In this document: positions 38,541-47,881 of the stretch, piece by piece | Layout: every line of letters begins with the position of its first letter | Position numbering within the stretch: position 1 is the first letter of the stretch | Source of the DNA: Chloroflexota bacterium | GTDB lineage: Bacteria; Chloroflexota; Anaerolineae; UBA1429 | DNA length: 64,000 nt | Direction: 5' to 3' | Assembly (NCBI GenBank): GCA_012841405.1 | Contig: DUUT01000054.1 | Location: 70,220-134,219 of the forward strand | The notes under the pieces: generated by a model | Seen by the model: the letters and a program-made list of their open reading frames with translations, nothing else | Told to the model about the DNA's origin: nothing | Database searches by the model: none | Made by a program: the position numbers and the translations under genes

Positions 38541-40613
38541 CTATTCGCGCTGAGCCTCGCGCTTTTTCGTCTCTTCCACCACCTTGTCGACGATGTGCGC
38601 GGGCACAATGTCATAGTGCGAAAAGCTCATGCGATAGATACCGCGTCCCTGCGTCATGGAGCGCAGGTCCGTGGCGTAGCGTTGGATCTCGGCGAGGGGC
38701 ACCTGCGCGGTGACGACGCCGTTGCCGCGGGACTGCTCCATGCCGAGGACGCGGCCACGCCGCGTGTTCAGGTCGCCCAAGATGTCGCCCATGAACTCTT
38801 CCGGTACGGTCACGACGATTTCCATGATGGGCTCGAGCAGCACGGGCCCCGCTTGGGGAATGCCGTTGCGGAAGCCGAGGTGCGCAGCGAGCTTGAACGC
38901 CATTTCAGACGAGTCTACAGGGTGGTAGGACCCGTCATAGATGACGCACCGAAAGTCGACGGTGGGGAACCCGGCGATGACGCCCTGCTCGGCGATCTCG
39001 CGGATGCCCTTCTCCACGGCGGGGACATAGTTCTTGGGCACCGCCCCGCCAAAGATCTCACTGGCGAACTCGAACCCGGCGCCGCGCTCGAGCGGCTCGA
39101 AGCGCAGCCAGACGTCGCCGAACTGGCCACGGCCGCCGGTCTGTTTCTTGTGGCGCCCCTGTGCCTGTGCGACCTTGGTGATCGTCTCCCGGTAGGGGAT
39201 GGTGGGCACCTCGGTCACGATTTCGACGCCAAACTTTTGTGCCAGGCGGCGCGCCGCGATCTGGATGTGCGACTCGCCCATGCCCGACAGGATAGTCTCG
39301 TTGGTCTCGGTGTTGCGCTCGACGCGCAGGGTCGGGTCCTCCTCGATGAGGCGCGAGAGGCCGTTACCGAGCTTGTCGAGGTCCGCCTTGGTCTTGGGGA
39401 ACACGGCCACCGAGAAGAGCGGCTCGGGATAGGTAATCGGCGGCAGCACGAATGGGTTGCCCCGGTCGCACAGGGTATCACTGGTGACGGTCACGCCAAG
39501 CTTGGCGGTGGCGCCAAGATCCCCTGCTGGGATCGAGTCGACTGGGATCTGTTCCTTGCCGCGCACGAGGAAGAGCTGGCCCAGGCGCTCCTCCTCATTC
39601 TTGGTGGCGTTAAAGATGCGGCTATCCGAGCTGATGGTGCCGCTGAACACCCGGAAGTAGGTCAGCTTGCCCACAAAGGGGTCGGCCAGGGTCTTGAACA
39701 CCTGGGCGACAGCCGGTGCGGCGGGATCCGGCGTGAGCGTCACCTCGTCGTCGGTGACGGGATTCGTGGCCGTCCGCTCGACATCGGAGGGCGCAGGGAG
39801 ATAGGCAGCGATGGCGTCGAGCAGGCGACGCACGCCAATGTTCTTGGTGGCCGATCCAGCAAGAACGAGGACGAACTGGCCGGCGATGGAGCCCGTACGC
39901 AGCGCCGAATAGATCTCGTCCGTGGTGAGCTCCTCACCCTCGAGGTACTTCATCATCAGCTCGTCGTCGGCCTCGGCGGCGTACTCCATCATCTCGGTGC
40001 GGGCCGCCTCGACCTGGTCGCGCATGTCAGCGGGGATTTCGCCCTCTTTGCCCTCGGCACCGAGGTAGGCCTTCATGGTCACCAGGTCGACGATGCCCGT
40101 AAAGCTGTCCCTCGCGCCGATGGGTAGGGTGATGGGGACAAAGGTGGCCTCGAATTTGGTGCGCAGTTGGTCCACAGTCCGCGCGTAATCGGCATTATCA
40201 CGGTCCATCTTGTTGACAAAGACCATGCGAGGGATGCCGGCCTCGTCGAGGAATTCCCAGTGCAGTTCGGCGCCCACCTCGACACCGGAGGAGGCGCACA
40301 CCACCAGCACACCGCCGTCGGCAGCACGAAGAGCGTTCTTGACCTCGCCGACAAAGTCCATGTACCCCGGTACGTCGAGGATGTTTAGCTTGCGGTTCTG
40401 CCACTCTGCCGGCAACACGGAAGTGTTGACGGACAGGCCGCGCTCCTGCTCCTCCTCGTCATAGTCTGAGACGGTGTTGTGGTCTTCGATCCGGCCCATA
40501 CGCGTCACGGCGCCAGCGTCGTACAGCATGGCTTCACTGAGTGTCGTCTTGCCACAACTGCCATGCCCGAGTAGCGCTACGTTGCGCAGGTCCTGCACCT
40601 TGTACTCTTTCAT
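38541..40613 (-). CDS. Elongation factor G-like GTPase (stand-alone paralogue)
   Basis: RNVALLGHGSCGKTTLSEAML (G1), LDVPGYMDFVGEVKNAL (G3), VNKMDRD (G4); full-length EF-G C-terminal domains; not in a str operon. Confidence 0.85.
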   Translation of the reverse strand: MKEYKVQDLRNVALLGHGSCGKTTLSEAMLYDAGAVTRMGRIEDHNTVSDYDEEEQERGLSVNTSVLPAEWQNRKLNILDVPGYMDFVGEVKNALRAADGGVLVVCASSGVEVGAELHWEFLDEAGIPRMVFVNKMDRDNADYARTVDQLRTKFEATFVPITLPIGARDSFTGIVDLVTMKAYLGAEGKEGEIPADMRDQVEAARTEMMEYAAEADDELMMKYLEGEELTTDEIYSALRTGSIAGQFVLVLAGSATKNIGVRRLLDAIAAYLPAPSDVERTATNPVTDDEVTLTPDPAAPAVAQVFKTLADPFVGKLTYFRVFSGTISSDSRIFNATKNEEERLGQLFLVRGKEQIPVDSIPAGDLGATAKLGVTVTSDTLCDRGNPFVLPPITYPEPLFSVAVFPKTKADLDKLGNGLSRLIEEDPTLRVERNTETNETILSGMGESHIQIAARRLAQKFGVEIVTEVPTIPYRETITKVAQAQGRHKKQTGGRGQFGDVWLRFEPLERGAGFEFASEIFGGAVPKNYVPAVEKGIREIAEQGVIAGFPTVDFRCVIYDGSYHPVDSSEMAFKLAAHLGFRNGIPQAGPVLLEPIMEIVVTVPEEFMGDILGDLNTRRGRVLGMEQSRGNGVVTAQVPLAEIQRYATDLRSMTQGRGIYRMSFSHYDIVPAHIVDKVVEETKKREAQRE

Positions 40614-41092
40614 GTAGTGGAGTTCCTCCTGGCCTGTCGATCCTCTGACAGTTGATTATATCACAGCGACCGATTATCGGCAAGCCATGTGTGGGAGAGG
40701 GGCGAGGGTGTGTTCACGCACCCGCGCCGTGCTTGCGGGGGAGAGGAACGGGGCGAGGGGACCTTCTGATGGGGACGACGCGCCTTGCGGATCAGGGTCG
40801 CTCGCTGCGCTCGGGACGACGAACATCGGGTGCCCGCTCCTTCTCTCGACACGCGTGGAGAGCGGGATGCGGCACAGCGCCACGCCCAGCATCGAGAAAG
40901 GGGGCTTGCGCAGGTGGGCTTGCGAGCGCGGGGGCACTGCCCCTGAGCCGTTAGCTCGGGGGTTTGCCCTGCGGCGGACGCTCAGCGCGCTCACGGCGTT
41001 GCGGTGCCTTGCCATGATGTGCGCTCGTGCGGGTGCTGAGGGCTGTAGGGGCGACATAAGGAGTATTTCGGTGTATTTTTCCCACTTGCCCC

Positions 41093-41121
41093 TTGATTAT
41101 AGAACACATGTTCTATATAAT
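41093..41121 (+). promoter_or_regulatory. Promoter TTGATT-17-TATAAT with embedded LexA-like SOS box TATAGAACACATGTTCTATA (41098-41117)
   Basis: 9-bp arms TATAGAACA/TGTTCTATA around CA; contains GAAC-N4-GTTC; 20 bp upstream of the imuA-like ATG. Confidence 0.85.
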
Positions 41122-41137
41122 GGTTCCGAGGGCCGTA

Positions 41138-41902
41138 ATGATGGCACAGTCACGACAAACCAAAGCTCTCGAAGCGACGGTCGCCGCCCTGCAACGGCGC
41201 TGGGGCGCGCGGGCCATCTATCGCCTCGGAGATACCCCCGAGTCCGACGTACCCGTCTGTCCCACCGGCTTGGATGCCTTGGACGACGCCCTGGGGATCG
41301 GCGGGCTGCCACGGGGCAAGTTCAGCGAGCTGATCGGCTATGGCACGGCGGGGCAGGCTACCGTGGCGGCGCGGGTGCTCGCCCAAGCCCAGGGGGGTGG
41401 TCAGCAGGTGGCCTATGTGGATGTCGGCGCCACGGTCGATATCGACAACCTCGTGCGCTGTGGTGTCTGTCTGGAGGGTCTGACGATCCTGCGGCCCCAG
41501 GGGTTCACCCATGCTCTGGCCATGACGGGGGATCTGCTGCGCGCCGGCGGGGTGGCGGCGGTGGTGTTCGATCGCGTCCATGATCTCTACCTGTTGACCG
41601 GTAGCGACGCTCACGCCGCGTTCCACCGCGCCGTGCGTGATTGGACGCCCGTGATCGCGCACTCTTTGAACACGTTCCTCTTTATCACCGAGGTGTCGGC
41701 GCCGGAGGTGTACCCCGGCGATCTTCCCTTGCCGTACATGGCCAGCGTGCGGCTGGCCTTCCGACGGCTGCGCTGGCTGCAGCGTGGAGCGCGGGTTGTA
41801 GGGTATGCCGCCGAGGTCACGGTGATCAAGAATCGCCTTGGTCCGCCGCACCAGAGGGTGACGCTCGAGATTGTGCGTGAGGACGGCATCACGATGGAGT
41901 AA
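41138..41902 (+). CDS. imuA: ImuA-like RecA-fold protein
   Basis: CPTGLDALDDALGIGGLPRGKFSELIGYGTAGQATVAARVLAQAQ; RecA-like, upstream of imuB-like and dnaE2. Confidence 0.8.
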   Translation: MMAQSRQTKALEATVAALQRRWGARAIYRLGDTPESDVPVCPTGLDALDDALGIGGLPRGKFSELIGYGTAGQATVAARVLAQAQGGGQQVAYVDVGATVDIDNLVRCGVCLEGLTILRPQGFTHALAMTGDLLRAGGVAAVVFDRVHDLYLLTGSDAHAAFHRAVRDWTPVIAHSLNTFLFITEVSAPEVYPGDLPLPYMASVRLAFRRLRWLQRGARVVGYAAEVTVIKNRLGPPHQRVTLEIVREDGITME

Positions 41903-41911
41903 GGAAAAGCC

Positions 41912-42997
41912 ATGAAACGACGTAAAAGCCGACAGCGACGCGTGGCGTGCATCTGGGTAGCGCCCAGGCCCTCCGTGGAGGGATGGGAGAGTGGGTTGGC
42001 GGCCCTGGAGGCACACAGCCCGGCCATCGAGGAGGGGACCGTGGAAGGGGGCGAGGCCCCCGAGGATGGGGGGGCCGTGGCTTACCTCGACGCCCGAGGA
42101 GTCACTCCTCGCTATGGCAGTGAGGACGCCTGGGGGCGCACCGTCCTGGCCGAGATGCGCTTGCACGTTGGGGACGGTGCGCGCCTGGGGGTGGCGGCGA
42201 CGAAATTCGCCGCCTTGGTCGCCGCCCGCACGGCGCCCGCCGAGGTGGGCTACCAGATCGTCATGGACAGTGACTCGGCGTTCCTGGCGCCGATGCCGGT
42301 ACAGGCCATGCCGGTGCCCCTCTCGCGGGAGGTGTGGCGTCGGCTGCAGATCCTGGGGCTGCGTACCGTGGGGCAGTTCGCTGCACTCCCCGAGACTTCG
42401 GTGGCGGAGCAGTTTGGCCCCGAGAGCGTCATCGTTCACCGCTGCGCTCGAGGGCTGGACGACCGCCCCATGGTGGGGCGCCGGCGGCGCATGGTCAAGG
42501 CGTGGCACGAGTTCGAGGTGCCTGAGGTGCGCCGTGAGGCGCTCATTGAGGCGGCCATGCGGCTCACGGCGCGCGCCATGGACGATCTCCCACCCCCGAA
42601 GGAGGCGTGGGCCATCAAGCGCCTGCAGCTGGAGGTGCGTTTTGGCGATGGTACGGTGCAGCGCCACGCCACCTGGCTCGGCAGTACCCCCGGCCCAGCG
42701 ACGGTACACGTCCTATGGGGGCAGCTCGTGGATCGTTGCGCCCTCTGCAGCGGTACCATAGGGGGCGCCGCTACAGAGGGCGTGGCCGCCATCGGCGTAC
42801 GGCTGGTGGGCCTGGAGCCCACCAGTGGCAAACAGCTCGACCTGTTCGTCCACACCCGCACGCGCCTACAACTCGAGCAGACGCTGCGGCTGTTGGCCAA
42901 GAAGTATACGCCGGCCTGCGTCGTGCAGGCCAACCTGATGGATGCACGCGAGCCGTTGATGGCGCGGCGCTACCGGTTCCAGGAGTATCGCCTGTGA
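41912..42997 (+). CDS. imuB: ImuB-like Y-family polymerase homologue, apparently lacking catalytic acidic residues
   Basis: LRTVGQFAALPETSVAEQFGPESVIVHRCARGLDDRP (Y-family HhH region); the expected SxDE-type motif reads AVAYLDARGV. Confidence 0.8.
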   Translation: MKRRKSRQRRVACIWVAPRPSVEGWESGLAALEAHSPAIEEGTVEGGEAPEDGGAVAYLDARGVTPRYGSEDAWGRTVLAEMRLHVGDGARLGVAATKFAALVAARTAPAEVGYQIVMDSDSAFLAPMPVQAMPVPLSREVWRRLQILGLRTVGQFAALPETSVAEQFGPESVIVHRCARGLDDRPMVGRRRRMVKAWHEFEVPEVRREALIEAAMRLTARAMDDLPPPKEAWAIKRLQLEVRFGDGTVQRHATWLGSTPGPATVHVLWGQLVDRCALCSGTIGGAATEGVAAIGVRLVGLEPTSGKQLDLFVHTRTRLQLEQTLRLLAKKYTPACVVQANLMDAREPLMARRYRFQEYRL

Positions 42998-43242
42998 GTC
43001 CCTTTTGGACGTCGGGGCAGCCCATCGCGGTGCTGGCGTCCGAGGCACCCATCGAGTTCCGCTGGCACCGGCACCTGCATCGCGTCCAGCACATCAGCGA
43101 TCACTGGCGGATTCATCTTGACTGGTGGGAGGAGGAGGTATGGCGCGATTACTGGGAGGTGACCACGGACAGCGGGTTCTGGTGCGTGCTCTACTGCGAT
43201 CTGTTGACGGGTGCCTGGCACCTCGAGAGGATCTATGAGTGA
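42994..43242 (+). CDS. Small aromatic-rich protein, DUF6504-like (GTG start)
   Basis: MSPFWTSGQPIAVLASEAPIEFRWHRHLHRVQHISDHWRIHLDWWEEEVWRDYWEVTTDSGFWCVLYCDLLTGAWHLERIYE; overlaps both flanking genes by 4 and 8 nt. Confidence 0.75.
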   Translation: MSPFWTSGQPIAVLASEAPIEFRWHRHLHRVQHISDHWRIHLDWWEEEVWRDYWEVTTDSGFWCVLYCDLLTGAWHLERIYE

Positions 43243-46200
43243 GCCCTACGTCGAGCTACACTGCCACTCGTGTTTTTCCCTCTTGGATGGCGGCTCGACG
43301 CCCGAGGCGCTCCTCGATCGGGCGGCAGAGCTCGCCATGCCCGCCCTGGCCCTCACGGACCATGACGGGTTGTATGCCGCCATCCGCTTCTCCCTGGCGG
43401 CGCGCGAGCGAGGGATCACGCCCATCATCGGCGCCGAGCTCACCCTTACCGAGGATCCCGCGCTGGCCCCGACGAGCCATCTGCTCCTCCTGGCGGAGGA
43501 TCGGCGGGGCTATCGCAACCTCTCGCGCCTCATCAGCCGCGCACAGCTGAATGGCACCAAGGGCCATCCCACGTTGGCATTCGATGACCTGGAGGGGAAC
43601 ACGGCGGGACTGATCGCCTTGACGGGGTGTTGCCAGGGGCGGGTGGCCGCCCTGTTGCGCTCGGGCGATGCCCCCGGCGCGCTGGCGGCTCTCAGCGCGC
43701 TCCGCGAGCTGTTCGGGCCGCACCACGTCTATGCCGAACTGCAGCGCCACTACCACCCCGGCGATGAAGCACTGGCCCACGCCCTGGCAGCGTGTGCGCA
43801 CCGGGTGGGCTTGCCGGTGGTGGCGACGAATAACGTGCACTATGCCCGGCGCCAGGACCGGCGATTGCAGGATGTGCTGGTGGCCATCCGGCACAATATG
43901 CCGGTGCATGCGTGCCGCACGCTGCTGCGCCCCAATTCCGAGTACTATCTCAAATCGGCGGCCGAGATGCAGCCCCTGTTCGCCGCGTATCCCGCTGCCC
44001 TAGCGAACACCGTCGAGATCGCCACGCGCTGTCGCGTCGAGCTGTACTTTCGCGATGAGGCCGCTTCCCCGCCGGATACCGAGACCGACGCCCCCCCCGA
44101 CGCGCGACTGGCGGCGCTCTGCCTGGCGCGGCTGCCGCACCTCTACCCGCGCGATCCCACTCGCGCCGAAGCCCAGCTGCGCCACGAGTTGGACGTCATC
44201 CGCCAGACCGATCTGGCCAGCTACTTTTTGCTGGTGTGGGATATCGTCCATTTCGCCAAGCAGCAGGGGATCCAGGTGCGCGGGCGTGGATCGGCGGCCA
44301 ACTCCATCGTTGCCTACCTGCTGGGGATCACCAACGTGGATCCCCTCGCCCATGGGCTGCTGTTCGAGCGCTTTCTGAGCGCTGAGGCGCGGGTCATGCC
44401 CGACATCGACCTCGACTTTTGTGCACGGCGCCGCGAGGAGGTGATTCAGTACGTCTATCACAAGTATGGCGAGGCGCACGTGGGCATGGTGTGCAACTAT
44501 GTGACCTATCGCGCCCGCTCGGCGGTGCGCGACGTGGGCAAGGCGTTGGGATTGCCGGCCGAGCTCATCGACCTCCTTGCCAAGAGCCAGGGCAAGTGGG
44601 GCGTGCGCAGCGCGGGGTATGACCCCGAGGAGGAGGCGGAGCGCTATGGCGTGCCGATGCAGCTCTGGGAGCAGTTCGTGGACCTGCAATCCGCCATCCA
44701 AGGGTACCCACGCCACCTGAGCATCCATACCGGCGGGATGATCATTACCCGTTCCCGACTCGATGAAGTCGTGCCGCTGGAGCGGGCCACCATGCCGGGG
44801 CGCGTCGTTGTCCAGTGGGACAAGGATAATGTGGAGGACGCCGGCCTTATCAAGCTGGACCTGCTATCGCTACGCACCCTCTCGGCCATCGACGAGTGCC
44901 TGCGTACCATCGAGGAGACGCGGGGCGTGCGCATCGATCTGGATGCCCTGCCGCTGGACGACCCGGCCGTGTATCACCAGCTGCAGCGCGCCGACACCCT
45001 TGGGGCGTTTCAGGTCGAGTCGCGGGCGCAGCAGCAGGCATTGGTGCAGATGAAGCCGCGCTGCTTTAGCGATATCGTCATCGAGGTAGCCCTCATCCGC
45101 CCGGGGCCGTTACAGGGGAACATGGTGCACCCCTTTTTCCAGCGGCGCAACAACCGGCAGCCGGTGACCTATCCCCATCCCCTGCTGGAGCCGATCCTGG
45201 CAGAGACACTGGGCGTCGTCGTGTTCCAGGAGCAGATCATCCGCATCGCTATGGTGATGGGCAGGTTCTCGGCGGGGGAAGCCGACATGCTGCGGCGGGC
45301 GATGTCGCGCCATCGCTCTGAGGATGCCATGGCGGCGTTTCGGCGGCGTTTCGTCGCCGGTGCCCGGGCTCAGGGGGTCTCTGAGGAGGTAGCGGACGAC
45401 GTGTTCGGCAAGCTGATGGGGTTTGCCAGCTATGGATTCTGCAAGTCCCACGCCGCAGCCTTTGCCAAAACGGCCTATGACACCCTCTACCTGCGCGCGT
45501 ATTACCCGGCAGAGTACTATTGCGCTATCCTCAACAACGAGCCCATGGGTTTCTATGCGCCGCGGGTGGTGGTCAGCGACGCGCGGCACCATGGCGTGAC
45601 GATCCTGCCCATCAACGTGAACTGCAGCGACGAGCCGTGCACCGTGGAGGGGGGCGGTATTCGCCTGGGGCTGCGCTACGTGGACGGCTTGGGGGAGGTG
45701 GGGGCTGGCCGCGTCGTCGAGGCTCGTCCGCCCCACGGCTATACCGGGCTCGGCGACCTGTGCCGGCGTACGCGATTGCCCCGGCGCCTGGTCGAGAACC
45801 TCATCCTGGCGGGGGCGCTCTCCGACTGGAGCCGTGATCGACGCGCCCTCCTGTGGGAACTGGGCCGGCTGCGCTACCGCGAGGACGAGCTGCCCATCCC
45901 CCTGGCGCCCGACGGCGTTACCCTGGAGGCCATGTCCTACGCCGAGGAGCTCATGGGTGAGTATGCCGCCACGGGGATGGCGGCAGAGGGGCACCTCATG
46001 GAGCTGTTCCGCGAGCAGCTGCGTGGCGCCAACGTGTGCACCAGCGCCGAGTTGGAGCGCGTGGGGGCCGGGCAGCGGGTGCGTACCGCGGGGATGGTGG
46101 CGGTTCGCCAGGCGCCGCCCACGGCCAAGGGGTTCGCCTTCTTTACACTGGAGGATGAGTGGGGCATGATCAATGTCATCGTCCGCCCCGATATCTTTGA

Positions 46201-46312
46201 GGTGCAGCGCGAGACGTACGTCAGTGCCAGCGTGTTGATGGTCCAGGGGACGGTGCAACGCGCTCACGGCCAGACGAACCTCATCGCCGAGCAGAGCTGG
46301 CGGCTGCGCTGA
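43235..46312 (+). CDS. dnaE2: Error-prone DNA polymerase III alpha subunit (DnaE2/ImuC-like)
   Basis: YVELHCHSCFSLLDGGSTPEAL (PHP), QVRGRGSAANSIVAYLLGITNVDPL, PDIDLDFCARRREEVIQYVYHKYG, C-terminal OB domain. Confidence 0.9.
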   Translation: MSEPYVELHCHSCFSLLDGGSTPEALLDRAAELAMPALALTDHDGLYAAIRFSLAARERGITPIIGAELTLTEDPALAPTSHLLLLAEDRRGYRNLSRLISRAQLNGTKGHPTLAFDDLEGNTAGLIALTGCCQGRVAALLRSGDAPGALAALSALRELFGPHHVYAELQRHYHPGDEALAHALAACAHRVGLPVVATNNVHYARRQDRRLQDVLVAIRHNMPVHACRTLLRPNSEYYLKSAAEMQPLFAAYPAALANTVEIATRCRVELYFRDEAASPPDTETDAPPDARLAALCLARLPHLYPRDPTRAEAQLRHELDVIRQTDLASYFLLVWDIVHFAKQQGIQVRGRGSAANSIVAYLLGITNVDPLAHGLLFERFLSAEARVMPDIDLDFCARRREEVIQYVYHKYGEAHVGMVCNYVTYRARSAVRDVGKALGLPAELIDLLAKSQGKWGVRSAGYDPEEEAERYGVPMQLWEQFVDLQSAIQGYPRHLSIHTGGMIITRSRLDEVVPLERATMPGRVVVQWDKDNVEDAGLIKLDLLSLRTLSAIDECLRTIEETRGVRIDLDALPLDDPAVYHQLQRADTLGAFQVESRAQQQALVQMKPRCFSDIVIEVALIRPGPLQGNMVHPFFQRRNNRQPVTYPHPLLEPILAETLGVVVFQEQIIRIAMVMGRFSAGEADMLRRAMSRHRSEDAMAAFRRRFVAGARAQGVSEEVADDVFGKLMGFASYGFCKSHAAAFAKTAYDTLYLRAYYPAEYYCAILNNEPMGFYAPRVVVSDARHHGVTILPINVNCSDEPCTVEGGGIRLGLRYVDGLGEVGAGRVVEARPPHGYTGLGDLCRRTRLPRRLVENLILAGALSDWSRDRRALLWELGRLRYREDELPIPLAPDGVTLEAMSYAEELMGEYAATGMAAEGHLMELFREQLRGANVCTSAELERVGAGQRVRTAGMVAVRQAPPTAKGFAFFTLEDEWGMINVIVRPDIFEVQRETYVSASVLMVQGTVQRAHGQTNLIAEQSWRLR

Positions 46313-46321
46313 GGAGCGACC

Positions 46322-46774
46322 ATGACGCACGCCGAGAGCGGGAGCACCGCGCCGGATGCCGGCACCTATATCCTGCTCATGGAGGTCGAGCGGGCTTGCA
46401 CCATCACCGTGGGGCGGCTGGGTGCGGTCACCTTTCCGCCCGGCCACTATCTCTACGTGGGGAGCGCGCTCCGCAATCTCAGCCATCGCTTGGCGCGCCA
46501 CCTGCGCAGGGACAAGAGGGTGCACTGGCACATCGACACCCTGCTGGCGCATGCGCGGATCGTAGAGATCTGGTACCGGCCCGGGCGTGAGCGGCTGGAG
46601 TGCACCTGGGCGCGGGCCCTGGCGGAGACACCGGGCTTGGTGCCCTGGGGCCGGCGCTTTGGCTCATCGGACTGTCGCTGCGCGACGCACCTGTACTATG
46701 CGGCGGAGCCCCCCGTGCGAGAGACGGTGTGGCGGGGGCTGCCGGGGAATGCGGGGATCGCGGTGTGGGCATGA
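46322..46774 (+). CDS. GIY-YIG-like DUF123 protein
   Basis: GTYILLMEVERACTITVGRLGAVTFPPGHYLYVGSALRNLSHRLARHLRRDKRVHWHIDTLL ... GSSDCRCATHLYY. Confidence 0.82.
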   Translation: MTHAESGSTAPDAGTYILLMEVERACTITVGRLGAVTFPPGHYLYVGSALRNLSHRLARHLRRDKRVHWHIDTLLAHARIVEIWYRPGRERLECTWARALAETPGLVPWGRRFGSSDCRCATHLYYAAEPPVRETVWRGLPGNAGIAVWA

Positions 46775-46856
46775 GCCCACTTGACACTGCCTCGCCCTCA
46801 TGCTACCCTCGCGCGGTTATCCGAGCCCCATCGAACGCAAGGAGCATCGCGTATCC

Positions 46857-47516
46857 ATGTGGCCTCACATTCGGCGTGGGCTGCGCGCCACCCTCCCCGT
46901 CGCGCTGGGCGTGGCGCCCTTTGGCGTCGCCTATGGCACGGTGGCGGCCATCACTATGGCGCCGTGGCAGGCGCAGCTCATGTCCCTCACCGTGTTCGCC
47001 GGCACGGCGCAGTTCATCGCCGCCAGCATGCTGTCGGAGGGGGCGGCCTACCTTGCCGTGCTGCTCACCGGCGTGCTCATCAACCTCCGCTTGCTGCTCC
47101 TCAGTGCCGCCCTGGCACCCCACGTGGCGATGGCCCCCAGGCCGCTCCAGCCGGTGCTGGCCCAGCTGCTCACCGATGAGAGCTTTGCTGTGAGCATGGC
47201 CGAGTTTGAGCAGCACGGCTCCGACTGGCGCTTTTTCATCGGCTCGGGGCTGGCCGTGTTTGGCGTGTGGCAGGTGGCGACGGCAGTGGGCATGGCCTTT
47301 GGCGCCACCGTCCCCTCGGGCCTGGGGCTTGACTTTGCCTTACCGGCCAGCCTCATCTGCCTGCTGTTCCTGCTGGTGCGGGAGCGCCGAGCGGCGATCG
47401 TGGCCTTGGGCGCGGCAGCGGTAAGCGTGGCCCTCGTGCTGGTGGTTCCCGGGACGTGGAACGTCATGGTGGCCACACTGCTGGCGGCGACGGTGGGGGC
47501 GGCATGGAAGCGATGA
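46857..47516 (+). CDS. azlC: AzlC-like branched-chain amino acid permease
   Basis: RRGLRATLPVALGVAPFGVAYGTVA ... VFAGTAQFIAASML ... NLRLLLLSAALAPH. Confidence 0.85.
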   Translation: MWPHIRRGLRATLPVALGVAPFGVAYGTVAAITMAPWQAQLMSLTVFAGTAQFIAASMLSEGAAYLAVLLTGVLINLRLLLLSAALAPHVAMAPRPLQPVLAQLLTDESFAVSMAEFEQHGSDWRFFIGSGLAVFGVWQVATAVGMAFGATVPSGLGLDFALPASLICLLFLLVRERRAAIVALGAAAVSVALVLVVPGTWNVMVATLLAATVGAAWKR

Positions 47517-47869
47517 GGGCCATTGTCAGTCAGGTAACCTCTGGGAACGCTCTCGGTATCACGGCAGTGATCCTTGGGCTGGCGGCGGGCACCTTTTTGC
47601 TGCGCATCGTGCCGATGGCGGTGCTCACGCGGGTGGCGTTCCCCGGCTGGTTGGAGCGCTGGTTGCGCCTCGTCCCGGGCGCCGTGTTGGCCGCCTCCCT
47701 CGCGCAGGCGCTGCTGGTGCGCGACGGCCGCCTGGCGCTCGAGCTCACCAACGTGTCGCTGCTGGCCGCCGTGCCGGCGTTCGTCGTGGCGTGGCGCACC
47801 CGCAGCGTGGTGCTCACCATGCTCGTGGGCATGGCGGCGTATGCGCTGCTGCAAAACGTGATCGGGTGA
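47504..47869 (+). CDS. azlD: AzlD-like protein
   Basis: Four-TM small protein overlapping azlC by 13 nt. Confidence 0.8.
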   Translation: MEAMRAIVSQVTSGNALGITAVILGLAAGTFLLRIVPMAVLTRVAFPGWLERWLRLVPGAVLAASLAQALLVRDGRLALELTNVSLLAAVPAFVVAWRTRSVVLTMLVGMAAYALLQNVIG

Positions 47870-47881
47870 GATGCCCCACCG

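Noticed and set aside
40795-40840. Possible degenerate copy of the interspersed repeat (CGCTCGCTGCGCTCGGGACGACGAACATCGGGTGC)
   Set aside because: Only a short GC-rich core is similar; termini and the rest of the element are absent, so chance cannot be excluded.
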